From: Pampus argenteus
Lineage: Eukaryota > Chordata > Actinopteri > Scombriformes > Stromateidae
Length of the DNA stretch: 64,000 nucleotides
Assembly (NCBI GenBank): GCA_036937835.1
Contig: CM072862.1
Span: forward strand, 20,304,501 to 20,368,500
Reading direction: 5' to 3'
Both the position numbers and the translations under genes were made by a program. This document shows, one piece after another, positions 1 to 13,099 of the stretch; the first letter of the stretch is position 1, and each line of letters opens with the position of its first letter. The notes under the pieces are model-generated. The model made no database searches. It saw only the letters and a program-made list of their open reading frames with translations, and was not told the origin of the DNA.

Positions 1-2150
1 AGGAGAATATAAAGTGTATCTCTTGTAACAGTTTGCTACTGTGCATGGCAGAAGTGCACACGGAGGGCCAAATCCTCCCGCAGATATTTGTTAAAGATGA
101 AATGTGTCAAAATACTATTTTAAGTTAAATATGGTCAGAGAGATGCAGAGATGTCCTGACCTACACATCATATTCTGCATACTTAAGAAAATATCTATTT
201 GGAACAGATCCCTGGAAAAATTACACCATAATCAACTGAATATGTTTGTTTTTTTATGAAAATAATGATGTAAAAATGATCATTTCTTCTAATATCGCAA
301 ATCATATCAAAATTACATCAGTGAAAATTTATCACAGTAAGATGTTTCATGTATACTTCTTTTACTTCTCTAGAATTTCATATCTATAACATAATAAAAC
401 ATAATACAACATAATACAAAATACAGCTATTAATGTGACTCAGACAGGCCTCTTTAATTGTCAGACTAAAAGACACGACAGGTGTTTTTTTTATGTTTTC
501 AGACTGCTTTTGGTATCTTCTTTAAACTGAAACCTCTGACGATTTCAGTTGGTCGCTACTATGGAACCAAGACCTAACCTGGTGGCTAGATTGTGTTCTA
601 GGTTTCTCCGAGGATTGGGTTTGCCCACAGGCCTCTAATTTAGTCCTTCGCTTGGCTTATCGTAAAAATCATACACAGCACAGAGCATTTCCATGAGGAT
701 ATTACTTCAGCAGCAATACAAACAGAAACCACTTGCAGACCTCAAACTACATTTACAACTTTAAGATGACTTGTCAGATATGATTATTGTTTGTATCACA
801 ACTCTATGATTCAGAGTTGCTATTTGGAAATATCTCCACTTATGTAGAATTCAGATTTGCTTCGAGGACAGGGCCTTTTATGCTGGAGAAAATATGATTA
901 TTATTATTTTTATTTTTTTTTACTTATTTTTAATTTATTCTGGCAAGCATTATAGTCATTTCTCGGGCAGTTTTTGTTTTCAGGTTTTATCACTCTGCCT
1001 GTGCAAGCCATAAAGAGACATTTAACATACTCCACATATTGCACACACTTCCAAACCCTAGAATAATGTGCAGATCTGCTGTAGTGATCACTGTCTCCCT
1101 CCTCAGAGATACTTAATGCCTAAATCTCTTTCTAACTGGCAGGGAATCACATAATTGGCTGTGGTCCATTTGTTCACCCGCGTGTGTGTCCTCTTACTAA
1201 CAGCAGATTTTAATGAATCAGTTTTACAGTGATTAGAGCTCCTGGCTACAGGAAGGTCAGGGAGGGAGTGAGCGACTCTGACCACCGAGAGATGGCAAAG
1301 CATGAATGTCTTAAGTCTGCGTGGTCTGAGCACAGTGTGATGGGCTTAATCAAAACACTGCAATTTTCTCTCTCCCTTGATAACTCGTTGTCTGCTGCGT
1401 CACTGCCATCGCTCTCTCTGCTCATGCACACACACTCTACAGTATATCACGATTTCCCTCTTGCCATTATTACTCTATACACAGTATCCATGGTACCCAA
1501 AACGTATCTTGAGGGGGGTGGGGCTTAGGGACTGAACTACAGGTGACTGAAGCAATTTCAAATTAGGCTTACATGTGTCTGCCTTCTTTCACAGCTTATC
1601 GTATGCACCAGTTGATGGAAATGTCCAAAGGGATAAAGGACCGGCATATCTTTGATTCAATCATACTTAGGTTTTAGTATTTTTGCTGATTCAATTCGTC
1701 CAGCAAATTCAACCAGTTTGCTTTAATCTATCTCATGACATACATAACATAATGTGGTCTATGTCAGTCAATCCCCTTCAGGTTGACAGACTCACAGCAG
1801 CTGAATTCATCAATTTTCACTACAACTGAGCCAGACAAGACATTTTTGACCATATCTACATTACTGGAGAAGTCAGTACATGCTCATCCCACATTACACC
1901 TTACAGTATGTCCTCCTTATGTCCTGTGTTGCCCACTTTTTCCTCACATGACACAAATGTTTCATAGTTGTCAAAATGAAATGAGTCACTTAGTGTCATA
2001 TGGGTTAATTAGCAGTTAGCAACAAATATTCGCAGTTTTCTGTCAGATTTTTTTGACAGACAGATTTCACGGCTAAACGCGTGGTTGCATTATTTAAAAT
2101 AATAATAAAAATAAATAAATAAAAAAAAACGCCAGCATTTAGGGGAAAAT
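1..2150. other. Intronic stretch, nothing recognised
   Basis: AT-rich sequence with T-rich and ATAAT-rich runs (for example 378-425, 897-940, 2091-2130). No coding frame, RNA gene or named repeat could be supported. Confidence 0.5.
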
Positions 2151-2161
2151 AGTCAACTCAC

Positions 2162-2470
2162 CACGGAGCAAGAGCTGCAGGTTAACCTGTCCGATCCAGA
2201 TGAAGATCAGTTTGAAACCAGACGGCTTCAACTCAGCCCTCAAACCGGATGTCTTCACATTCACAAACGGAGCCCGAAAACATCCGAAAACATCCGAGAC
2301 TTGAACCGTCGCCAACCTGCAACGGTTTTACTTCAACGGCATCCACGATACAGCCAGAGCGTTCATCTCTACTCATCAACAACAACAACAACAATATACG
2401 AGTCTCCCGCGCTTCCGGCTTCCTCGCATGAGCCAACCACCGCCAGCGTCGCCGTGCGTGACGTCACGCG
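2162..2470 (-). promoter_or_regulatory. Candidate internal CpG promoter with first exon inside the pcdh9 intron
   Basis: A CpG-rich island stands out in AT-rich intron. It holds a perfect 14-bp palindrome GCGTGACGTCACGC (2456-2469) with a consensus CRE at its centre, an ETS-type CCGGAAG on the minus strand (2412-2418) and several CGs on either side. About 300 bases downstream on the minus strand is a very good splice donor, CCGTG|GTGAGTTG, with the cut between 2162 and 2161. Minus-strand frames here are short and none gives a recognisable protein, so any exon is probably non-coding. It could start an alternative pcdh9 transcript, a lncRNA or an unrelated gene on the same strand. A plus-strand start is also possible. 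Confidence 0.4.
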
Positions 2471-2831
2471 TCTACGGCCGCAGCGTGCATCATCAGGCGA
2501 GACTCCATGAACAAACTTCTCAGCCTCCTCTTTCATCTCCAGCTGGCATCAAGTTGTCATCAGTTCAGCTTTTCTAGCAACATTCCAGAAACATCCCACT
2601 GTTCTTAGACACCTACTGTATGTTCTCAATAATGACAGTAATGCCTGGCATTTCACATATAGGGTTGCCAGTTACTAAAACTAATTTAACCTCACATCAC
2701 ATGCACTGAGTTGCAAGTTACAGGTACAACAAATCTAACGACACATCAGTAACATCTATCACTGTTTACACTTTATGTTGTCCATTCTTGCCTCACTTCA
2801 GCTGCCCGATTTCGACGCTGTGGGAATGGGA

Positions 2832-2876
2832 TGACAGCGCCCCCTGTCTGGGATGACAGCACCCCCTGCGGCCCAC
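2832..2876 (-). promoter_or_regulatory. Two tandem CTCF-like cores
   Basis: On the plus strand CAGCGCCCCCTG (2833-2844) and CAGCACCCCCTG (2858-2869) lie 25 bases apart. Their complements CAGGGGGCGCTG and CAGGGGGTGCTG match the CTCF core. The flanking bases upstream of the core fit less well, so this is a candidate only. Confidence 0.35.
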
Positions 2877-3059
2877 CTCCAGCAAAGACTGTGGACAAAG
2901 ATGCTCAGATGCTCTGAATTCACCGCTTCAACCATCATGGTGCTCCAGAACACCTCATACAGCTCATGGGCCATTGCTCCTCCCAAACATACCTTCGCTA
3001 CATACACTCAGATCTCAGATCCACTCAGTCTCATCTTCTTATGTAAATGGGGGTTTTTG

Positions 3060-3482
3060 GGGGTTCATTGTTGCCTCCCCACAACGCATTCGACAAACAG
3101 TAGCACTGCACCCATCCAAACACCCATCCTCTTTAATAAAACTTTTAAACGCATATTGTTGATGGTGTGGTTCTTGCTAGTGAACACCTTAACCACACCT
3201 CTTCCGGCATTCCTATAAATATCAACCTAACTCTCTTCCTCTTCACTCTCGCATTCTGTGCGCCACCACCAAAACCCCACCCCGTTACTCCTTCTGTCGT
3301 TTCCTCTCCCACCTCTTCTTCGTAGGTTCCTGAGGAGGTCCATCGTTGCCCGGGCAACGATTTCCTATAAGCCTCCCCACAACGCATTCGACAAGCAGAA
3401 GCGCTGCACCCATCCAAACTCTTCCTCTTCAATAAATCATTTAAAATGTATGTTGTTGATGCTGTGGTCCTTACTACTGAAA
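3060..3482 (+). repeat. Tandem duplicated repeat with LTR-like signals
   Basis: A segment beginning GCCTCCCCACAACGCATTCG occurs at 3073-3185 and again at 3371-3482, an offset of 298 bases, in the same orientation. Both copies carry the same CTGCACCCATCCAAAC block and an AATAAA signal. Between them lie TATAAATA (about 3216) and a pyrimidine-rich stretch. The order TATA, pyrimidine-rich leader, AATAAA resembles an LTR or a non-autonomous retroelement present as a partial tandem. No coding remnant of an element is seen. Confidence 0.5.
3342..3361. promoter_or_regulatory. Perfect 20-bp palindrome matching an RFX X-box
   Basis: ATCGTTGCCCGGGCAACGAT is its own reverse complement and contains GTTGCC-N2-GGCAAC, the ideal X-box half-sites. 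The first copy of the surrounding tandem repeat lacks about 21 bases here, including one arm of the palindrome. Confidence 0.45.
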
Positions 3483-3499
3483 AAATCCATGTAAACATG

Positions 3500-6400
3500 T
3501 GCAAAATGGACTGTTAATACAGATATTGTTTAAAATATGAATGCATTTTGTGTCAAACCAATTAAATGTTATCCATCTTTTAGACAACACTGACTGCTGA
3601 CTGCTGTGCTGATGAACTCAGTATGAAATGTATGCAATATACAATTGTAAAAAAAAAGTATATATATATATATATGCAGTAATACAAAAATACACATAAC
3701 ACATAAACGCATTATTGCAAGTCAGTAAGAGGGGAAACAGATGTACATAAACATTAATGCACACACTCAAAATTCCACAATTTTCAGTATTAATAATGAA
3801 TGAAGGACCTTGCTTTGCTTTGGCTGTCATAATCCTTTGTTCAATACACGCTTTTGATCTTTGAAACAGTGAAGACGAAACACTTGAAACGCTCAAAACA
3901 CAAATATACCCACATGCAAATACTTTCACTTGCATCTGCTGGTTGATAACCATGACACATGGCCTGAAACCGAGCCTCTGCAGTGATACAAAGCGTGGAT
4001 CGCAGCAGTGCACTGCAGAGCCAACTCTACTGATTTACCATGTCAACTTCTCTAATTCACCATGTTCTCCATGTTGGCCAGACAATCCATGCAGACAACT
4101 TCAAACCAACCACACTGACAGGAACGGCAAAGGCAGTTGGGGGTCTGCCCAGTGCGTCGCTGGCGATGACACACCTGTCAATTAAATGGAAATACAACAA
4201 TATGCAAGCCAGAGAAATGTTGTGCTGGTGCTCCTGCCAAAAGGAACTACACATGTCATTTCTTTGTCTGCATTGCAACCTACATCCCAAATTACTAATC
4301 CTAACAGTTTCTACTTCATATTATCGGCTGATATGTTGGTATTATTCACTGGAATGATTATTTTGTAAACAAAATAATATTAAAACAATCCCTATCAATT
4401 CTTAAAACGATTTTCTCGTTTCATGTTTTTTTTTTTTTTTTTTTTTTTAATATATTGTTCATTAGATTAATTCTTTATGATAGACTTGCTTTGCCTTTGT
4501 CAAAAACACTGATATGGGGCAAAGACGTAAGAAGAAGTAATCAGTGAAAATGAAGGATTGAAATTTTTGTGCTTTGAAAAAAAATGACATTGTCAAGAAT
4601 AATTTTGTAGAAATTTCGATATGTGTGGATCTTTTGTGTTATGATTACTGAGTGAAATACAGAGTTTGTGTATGTGTGCCTGCGAAAATTATGCTCCCAT
4701 ACACATTCACTCATGCACAACATTGTTTCCGCTTGCTTAACCTCATTTTTTAAATTTTTTTTACCATCTTTATTTGACCACTATTATAATGCCATTATGC
4801 TCCACCCTTTAATAAAATCTAAAAGACAAACATTCTCACCTATTTCAATTTACAAATTTTAAATTGTAAGTTTCTAGTTTGTAATCTCATTACTGATCAG
4901 AAGAACCCTTTGGTCCAGTCATTGCTCATTCTAGCTATAGTATGAGCATGTGGATGAAATATGTAAATTGAAAATAGAATTAGAAACAATTTAATTCCAT
5001 CAGTAGTAAAATCATGGGATAACGGATAGAGGTATTTATATGATTTTATTATTGAAAGATGATTTTATTATTGGGTTTTTTTCTTTGCTGCATACATAGT
5101 GCCATCAACACTTCAAATGTGTTCACTAACAACTAGATGAAGGCATTGATCATACTGTATGCATGAAGAGATGCAACAAAATATCACATCAGAGTTGTCA
5201 AAGATTGGAGTCAGAATTTGAATTAAGCGATCAGCAATCAACCATTGCATTTCAAATGTATTCCTATTTTTGCTTTAAAAATTCAATTACAAATCAATCC
5301 ACATTCATATGTTTTGGAATTTTTGAACAGTAATTCTGGGTAAAATAAAAGCAGGTCCTATCAAATATGGTCACCAGTAACCTACAGTATTGTTATTCTA
5401 CTGAATGATTCCTTTTCCTTAAACTGTCAACCTATCATTTTCTTACAGCTGCAAGAAAGATGCAGTAATGAGATGGAAAACACAGCATGTCCTTAAATTA
5501 GATCAGTAGTTGTCGTCATCTATAGTGAACCTTTTTTAGAACTGTCAATAACACATGCAAATTATATAAAAAAGACAAATGGACGAACTGCATAGACAAT
5601 GCTAAACATTCTTTTTATAGTCTCAATGGAGCAAACATGGTATGATGCATTATCTATTCACACATTCATCTAGATCTCCCCGTTTGTTATTGAATGTATG
5701 TGTTATGTATGTTTATATACATGCACCAAGGTCAGCCACACACAACCTTGATGCATCAATATACAAAGTTATACTTGATAAAGTGACAGGAGCAGAGTAG
5801 GAAGGAATGGCAGTGGACACAGTTTCACGAATTTTTGTTGGATGAAAGCAAGCTCGGTTTGTGCAAGTATTTTTTTTTTACTGCTTAGCCATATTTTATC
5901 ATATACATATACAGTTATACATGCATCAAGTAAAAAACTAACTGGATGTGATATGTGTTCTGTATTATTGTGGGTTTTCTTTTCTTGTGGGATGTTTAGT
6001 CATGCTAGCCATGAATAAAAAGACTTTGCTTAATGGACTACACTTCTTTTTTTGGGAGATTAGCTTGTTGTTCAACCTACCGTTACATGATGACAAAACA
6101 AAAATGATCCGTGTGTTCCTGGCCGATTGTTTGCTCCAGTGCTCATTTTACACTCTGCATGCACTAACTGTAAAGTAGACTAAGGGACTGGGTGAACTAT
6201 GACTTTATTTACGCCTACTATAAAAGTGTGATGTGCACCTGGATATGGTGTATGGATAATGAACAATCTGGTCATGCCCTTGCGTTTACACATACTGCTA
6301 GATGTCTGCATGTGTTGGCTTGGTAATTGGATCTTTTTTATGAGCGCTTTACAACAGCAGGACAGTACAGGAGAGATGAAGAGATTGCAAGATTATGTCT

Positions 6401-9400
6401 ATTGTCACATACACGGGCGAGCGTAAAGTCATGAGGGATGTTATTGCAGAGTTAAGACTTATTTTTGTTTTTGCTGCAGGATTTGTCCTCTGAGACTCTT
6501 CACTAAAAGACATGGGTAGGAAGACATGGTAATAACGTTTCTGTCCTGTCAGTGGGTACTTCATCACTAATGCAAACACACAGTGTAGATTGATTTCCAC
6601 CTGGATGCCTTGCTGGCTGAGATCCGATCATAATCTGAGCCAAACCACCTCCGGAGGTACCCCGGCCTTCATGTGGGTCATTCTGTCTCTCCAAGAATTA
6701 GATGCCATTATGTCACGCTCCTCTGAAATGTGGGAGTTTGATTTTCTTCTCAATATGCAAAATTAGTTTAGTTCATTGCCTATTTTATGATGCATATTAA
6801 ACCCATGTTCTGACACCACAAAACATCAGCTAAGACGATTTGAGATTTGCACATAAATGTGCTTTTGTTGAAACAAAACTCAAACAAGAACCAGGACCGT
6901 GCTTGAATATGATGCTTTCTAAATTGTTACTGTCAGCTGGTCATCAGCTCCAAGAAGATTCAAGCTTTGAGCACTGCTGTGCGTCCTACTCCTTCATCTT
7001 CTTTTGCCACAACACACTGTAAGTGGAGATAGTGAGTGGCTTATATCGATCCTACAGGATGAGAGTTTACTGAAATAAAAAGGGCTTTCTAAGTTATAGA
7101 AATGGTTAAGCTTCCCAGTGTGCTACAATGACAGGACTGTATGATAACTACACAAAATTGTTTAAGTATACATATAGGCTACTTGGTGTTATGAAGCATA
7201 TATATTTATGTAACTATTTTATAAAAATAAAAAAAATCTAGTCCTTGCATAAGGTTCATTACAAAACCATTTAAATAAGAAGCAATCAATGAATCACACT
7301 CCGATGTCATAAATCCTGTCCTTGGCTTGTTCCACAATGCTCCACATGAATGAAGATTTGGCATTAAAAACCGATGACATGAAAGATGATGCAAGAATAT
7401 TAGTCTGGCAGTGTGCAAGAAAATAACCACCATGACAGTTTAGTTGGAAAAGGTCAGAATGGAAATGACTGTTCACTCATTATAGAGCTCCTGAGGCAAC
7501 TTTTTTACTGTCACTTGTTAATGAGTGTCAAGGCAGTTACTGCCAATGGCTGACTTTTGACTGGTGTGGGAGTTCACTTCTCTCAACTGCTTTTATCCAA
7601 GGTGGGTAATGATAGATTACAATTACTTTAATTAAGTACCTTTTTTTTTAATGCTTTTAAACATTATTTTAGAAGGTTTAAATTTTATGCAATCATGTTT
7701 TGATAAATGTGTGCGACTAATTATGGCTCTAAGCACTACAATGAAAACTGCTCAGCAGCAGGGGAAATCAAGACAAGCGACAGTCAGTTTGAGTGACGCT
7801 GTGGGGGGACACATTTCAGAAGCGCGCGACGCAAGTTGAGCACCCCACGGTTCAGGTAAGGCATGCATTCTTTCCTGTTGTAAGCAACCAAATGCATTAA
7901 CTATATGTTATGGCCTGTTAGTATGGTTATTGTTCAGGCATAAGGTTTAGTGGTAATTAAACTCCTTAGACCTAACAACAAATATTTTGCCAGTACTACC
8001 TGTGGCATATGACAATTGTGGAAACATAAACCAAATAACCTGACAAGTGTCATCCGGATAATTGAGTCATTTATTAATAGTGCCCTGTTCACAGTGATAT
8101 ACAAATAATGTGTGTAATATTTAGATAATAAAACAACATGTTCTGTCACAATGTTCTGTCAACAGTTATTGTTGCTCTCTTCGATTGGCTCACGATTAAT
8201 GCAAACCTCAAGCTACATAAAGCAAATTGTCAGACTGTCTAACTTGTCTAACTGGTAATCTACATTTATTCAGTATACTTATGGAATATTTGGGCACAGC
8301 TTTGTTTTAGGCATATATGTGTGCACCAGACACACTGTGATGTAAGAATTTGTACATTATATGCAAAATGTGTAAAATCAAAAGCAAGAAATGTAATAAC
8401 TATATTTTGACATTCCTCATTGCTGTGAGTCTACATCCTTTGTAAACAATAGTTGTCAAGTGCTGTGCCATAATAGTCTTTTACTTGAAACACATCAGCT
8501 GATTAGTTCTGCTAATCAAAAAAAACTGATTTAAACATATCTGAAATTAACAAGGATTTACTCATATGCACAAAAAAAGTAAGTAAGTGCCAGACAAAAT
8601 AACAGCTTTGAGTCATATTTAGATTCTCTCCAACCACGTTCATACGCCTTTTAAGTAAAAAATACTCTCAACTCAACAAATTGTCACGACCAGCTGGTGT
8701 GATGAACATATGTTAGCATCTTACACTTGATCCAAATACAAATGCTGACAAATTGAACGTATTCGAGTGCTCTCCTCTATTTCACGGCACTCTTTCTCAA
8801 CTTACACTTTAATGTTTAGAGATACCGAGGAGAAATGTAGAAGCTCTGCTACCAAATCCGTAGCATCTGTTGTATCACAAATCCAGATAAGAGGTTTTTT
8901 TTATTTTTTTATTTATTTTTTATTTTGTCACCCCTCCCTCTCCCCACCTTTCTGTTTTTCATGTGCTCACACTCAATCCTCTATGTTGACTGACCAAGAT
9001 AAGACATCAGCTGCGAGTCATCAAGCACAAAAAAGGCCTGCAGCATGCGGCTTTGCCTCGTCTTGACTCGCCTCACAGCGAGAGACATTTCTCCATCCCT
9101 GTAGCAATCGATGACACCCCGGTCACCTCTTGTTCCAGTTCCCCCCCTCCTTCTCACTGATCTCGTCCACTAACGTGTGTTCCCTTTAAATGTGTGTTCC
9201 TACTCGTGACTCACTTGTATCTGTACTTTAGTGCATGAAGAGAGACTAACTGAATTAGCAAAACGGCAAACGCAGCTGGATACTCACATACACACATAGC
9301 AAAGAAAGTAAATGACTCTATATGTTTGCTTGAGAATTTAATACAATTTAAAGCCTCCCGGGTTTTCATGTTAACATTACTATTTGTGATGTTGCCATGT

Positions 9401-10380
9401 CAACTAAAATCACTTATATCTGAACGTCCGCCTTTCCACTGAGATGATTTGGTCAGACGTTCATGGCAATAGGAAATACAGTGAGAATTTTGCTGGTATT
9501 GATATAAATTAACCAGCAACAGAAACATTAGAAATAAAATCAAAATATCAAATACCAGATAACCTAATAATGATATGAGGACATGAAGTCCAATTTCACC
9601 CAGAAAGACAAGAAATGATGAGAAAAAAATGAATGTCAGATGGACAGATTTAAATGGAAATGTACACGAACAGTGAAATTGAAAACACTGACATAAAGAA
9701 TGGAAAAGATTAATTGGAAATCATCTAATTATGAAACTGAACATTTAATAAAAACTATAATGAAAAAGAAGAAAAAAAAAAACTTTGAAAAGTGAAAGTG
9801 AGCTGCAAAAATTCTAACATTTTTGATTTTGTTTTATTTAACGTTCACTTTGTCTGTTTTCAAGTTGCCGTTTGATCAGTAACTTGAATATTAAATTTAC
9901 TGTACTAATTTGTTTTTTGAAAACATTTTATTATGCCTGCAGACAGGTAAAAATAGTATTTTTATTTTCTTTTTTGGTGAGATCATCCGCCATAAAATCG
10001 CAGCAGACAGACTTGCTTGTAAAAGCACAGCGACTAGCTACCTTTATATGCAGCTAATAAAATGCGTGTGATGAGTAGCAAGAAGGTTTTCTTTGAAAAG
10101 TACAAGCTCAGAGGATGAGCGGCTGTGTGAATAATAGGACTTGTCAAACTCTTACGATGCGCCAGAAGGATCACAAGCACTCCGAGCTAAAAATAACCAC
10201 CACAGTGGTAATGAAATTAAAACGACTCTGCTTCTACCCTCTGATTAGAACCAAACAGACTGTTACAAATAGCAATTTAAAACTTCTCACGTGAGAAACC
10301 ATTTCAGTTCAAGCAGTATGTGGGGTAGTTGAGGGTGTGAATGTCTGTCTGTGTGTGTGTATTCGCTTGAGTTAGGTATA
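3500..10380. other. Intronic stretch without recognisable genes
   Basis: AT-rich and free of convincing coding frames. It includes a 23-base T run at 4426-4448, which could be the reversed A-tail of an old retroposon, and T-rich tracts at 8896-8925. A plus-strand donor-like CAG|GTAAGG at 7853-7861 follows a small CG-rich patch (7820-7832). No RNA gene was recognised. Confidence 0.5.
3659..3676. repeat. Short (TA)n repeat
   Basis: About nine TA units preceded by a short A run. Confidence 0.8.
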
Positions 10381-10384
10381 AGTA

Positions 10385-10900
10385 GTAAAAGACAACCGTA
10401 CTTAGGACTTGGACACCAGAGATCAGGGTTTGCATCCTGAGTCCCACATGTGGTTTGACTTAGACAACATAACCCTTTTGGTTAAAGTAAGGAAAATATT
10501 TGTTTGTGCTTAAATGCAAATAAACATGGCCATTCTTATACTTTAAGTCGCTTATATCTAACCAAGACCACAAACGTCTCTCTTTAACCTTAATCAGAGT
10601 GCTGTGAGTGCCTATTAATATATACATATACATAAAACATAAAAAACTAATGACAACTAATGATGTTCCGGTTATTAGCGTAATATTTGATTTTTACTTT
10701 TAGCAGATATAAGCTGTCATATAAAGGCAGCTGGTTAGGTTTAGTCACAAAACCACTTGGTTATGGTTAGAGAAAGTTAGTTTAGTAGTTTAGGCACCGA
10801 AACGTAGGGTGAGTTAAAGTTACTAAATCCTTAAAACTAAGTAACAGTGACCACCTCGACAACTGAGTTTACACTTTTTAAGAAACGGACACGGACACTT
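10385..10900. repeat. Degenerate interspersed repeat of perciform type
   Basis: Phrases such as TTAGGTTTAGTCACAAAACC (10736-10755), ACTTGGTTATGGTTAG and TAACCAAGACCACAAACGTC resemble a dispersed repeat I recognise from many percomorph genomes. The last phrase recurs at about 47948 with two changes in 20. The boundaries are unclear and the family name is unknown to me. Confidence 0.35.
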
Positions 10901-10917
10901 GTATTTGGAAACAGGAA

Positions 10918-10918
<1 letters not shown>

Positions 10919-10972
<54 letters not shown>
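10919..10972. repeat. (TA)n microsatellite, about 27 units
   Basis: An uninterrupted run of alternating T and A, followed by TGTATG units and a TAGTAG-rich tail (10981-11006). Confidence 0.95.
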
Positions 10973-10981
<9 letters not shown>

Positions 10982-11488
10982 ATGTAGTAGTACTAGTAGT
11001 AGTACTGTACATATTGTATATATGTCAGAACTTGCTTTGAGAAATTAATAATTTGAACTGTAAAAGCATATTTCTTTACAAATCCCCATTTCTTACAACT
11101 TCTTCATTCCCCGTGTTCTGACTGCACAAGAGTTTGCAACCAAAATCCAATGCACATTACATATGCGTATATGACACAGTGTCAGCATGTGTGTGCAAGC
11201 AGATCAGACCGTGGACAGGATATGAGCAAATGTTCAAATAAAGGAGAATAATAAATTCAGCATGTCAGCCTGACAGCCATTGCTGTGATTGGACTAATAC
11301 TCTGCGGTTTTCCAAAGCGTCCTCTGTCTGTGCACATCGACTGTGGCACGTCAAACCCTATCAGAAATGCCACTCTATACAGCAAAGCACAGCTCAGCAC
11401 AATACTGCGCCACTGCACAAACAACAAAGATCAAGAGCCACACTATCTCAGTATGACACTCCTAAAGACTGTTGAAGACGCCGATATC

Positions 11489-11496
<8 letters not shown>

Positions 11497-11519
<23 letters not shown>

Positions 11520-11552
11520 GCACACACACACGCACACACACACGCACGCACA
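11497..11552. repeat. (CA)n microsatellite with CG interruptions
   Basis: CA repeats broken at regular points by CG (CACACGCACACA pattern). Confidence 0.95.
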
Positions 11553-11559
11553 TATGAAG

Positions 11560-13035
11560 TCAGATCCAACTCATGCATGAACAGATCATAAACACCCACG
11601 CTCATAAACACTCACTCACATACATGTATACACACGTATGGATGTATTCAGGTCTTGTTATAATCACAAGCTCTAAGGATCCGACTTGCACATGAACAGA
11701 GACTTTGTTTTCTCTTCCTTCAACTCAAAGTGGAGGCGTCAGTCGTTTTTCTGAGGGTGCTCAATAATGAACAATGCCGCCTAAAACACAATGAGAAGGT
11801 ACTCCCTACTGTTAACACTGCTGCACACCTGCTCTTGTTTGGAGAAACTGGGTAGTCAGATCATTCCCTTTGTTTTTATCATCTAATGGCACAATTGTGT
11901 GCCACAGTGCACAGCTCCCCAGAGCCTAGGTAATGGTGGGGAGATGCCACCCTCTTTCCAAAGCAACTCATGTTTACTCTTATGCAGAATGACAAGCACA
12001 TGCAGGGAAACCGACAATGTGCAAGTGTAAATTAGGTCCCCTGTCTGCTCTGCATTAATTATGAATTAAGTATAATTGCAGTGGGATTTTCTGAAGTCAA
12101 TTCATTTGGACTGACTGTAATATGAATATAATCCTTGCAAACAAGCTGTAAGTTTTAAAGGACTTAAAAAGAAGAGCTCAGACTGCAGTGTTTCTGTCAA
12201 AAACACACAAATAAGGTGAACAACAAATTAAATAAAGGTCTACAGTGTGCTTAGTGGTTTTTGTGATTTACTGCAATTTAGACAATGAAATAGAAAATAA
12301 AATATGTCATGCTCTAACTACTTGCTTTTGTGTTTATCACACAATCCAAGCCAAATCTAAATTTGTACGTGCAGCATCCTTCACAATTTTGGAAGTAGCC
12401 TGTCGACTGGTATATATTTAAATAATTAGAAAATAAGTAGAAATAACTGACATCACATGTCCACAATGAATCACTTTATAAAGATGACTCTTGATTGTAT
12501 AAATCAGCTGCTGCATGACAAAACACAGAGACGTCCCTTAATTTCCTCATTCTCAGCCGTCTTTTCCACGTCACTATGCATATAACTAAATAATGGAGAA
12601 ATAAAAAAAATCCTAATAAACACATTCTGCACTCTCATGGCTGCAACACGAGTTATGTAGCAAAACAAACTACACATTTCACGCTATCTTTTTACAGATA
12701 TAGCGATGGAAACACATACCTGCAAAGACAAAGCCAACCAAAATAAAAGGTTTGTGTTTTCCCGATACTGGTGCAGTCTGTGGCATCTATTTTCGTGGCA
12801 GTACAACGACAAGTGAAGTCTGCCCTTTATGTCAGTGTGTTCCTGACCTTGAAATGCACGCTGTCCTTCCATTTTGGCACCCAGTGCAGATGTTATTTTG
12901 AAGAAAAATGGTTCTTTGCAGTTGCACTAAAGAAAATGCACTTAAATTAGTTCTCCATCTACTACTAATATAACTACACCACTACCAGTTGTGTACAGTA
13001 AATATAGCAATATGTCAAATGTGGTTCTTTTCTCC
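11560..13035. other. Intronic stretch, nothing recognised
   Basis: AT-rich. A homeodomain-type motif cluster (ATTAATTATGAATTAAG at about 12054-12070) is visible. No gene is supported. Confidence 0.5.
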
Positions 13036-13039
13036 AAAG

Positions 13040-13098
13040 GTAATTACTGATTAATATAATTAAGGCTTTTTGAGTTAATTATATTAATCCGTAATTAC
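13040..13098. repeat. 24-bp inverted repeat (hairpin) with an 11-base loop
   Basis: The left arm (13040-13063) and right arm (13075-13098) are reverse complements at 23 of 24 positions, separated by GGCTTTTTGAG. Both arms contain TAATTA and the paired-homeodomain arrangement TAAT-N3-ATTA. The hairpin sits just before the left edge of the duplicated segment at 13100. Confidence 0.8.
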
Positions 13099-13099
13099 T

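Noticed and set aside
3145..3504. 119-codon minus-strand frame
   Set aside because: It spans the LTR-like tandem repeat and matches no protein family I know; the repeat explains the openness.
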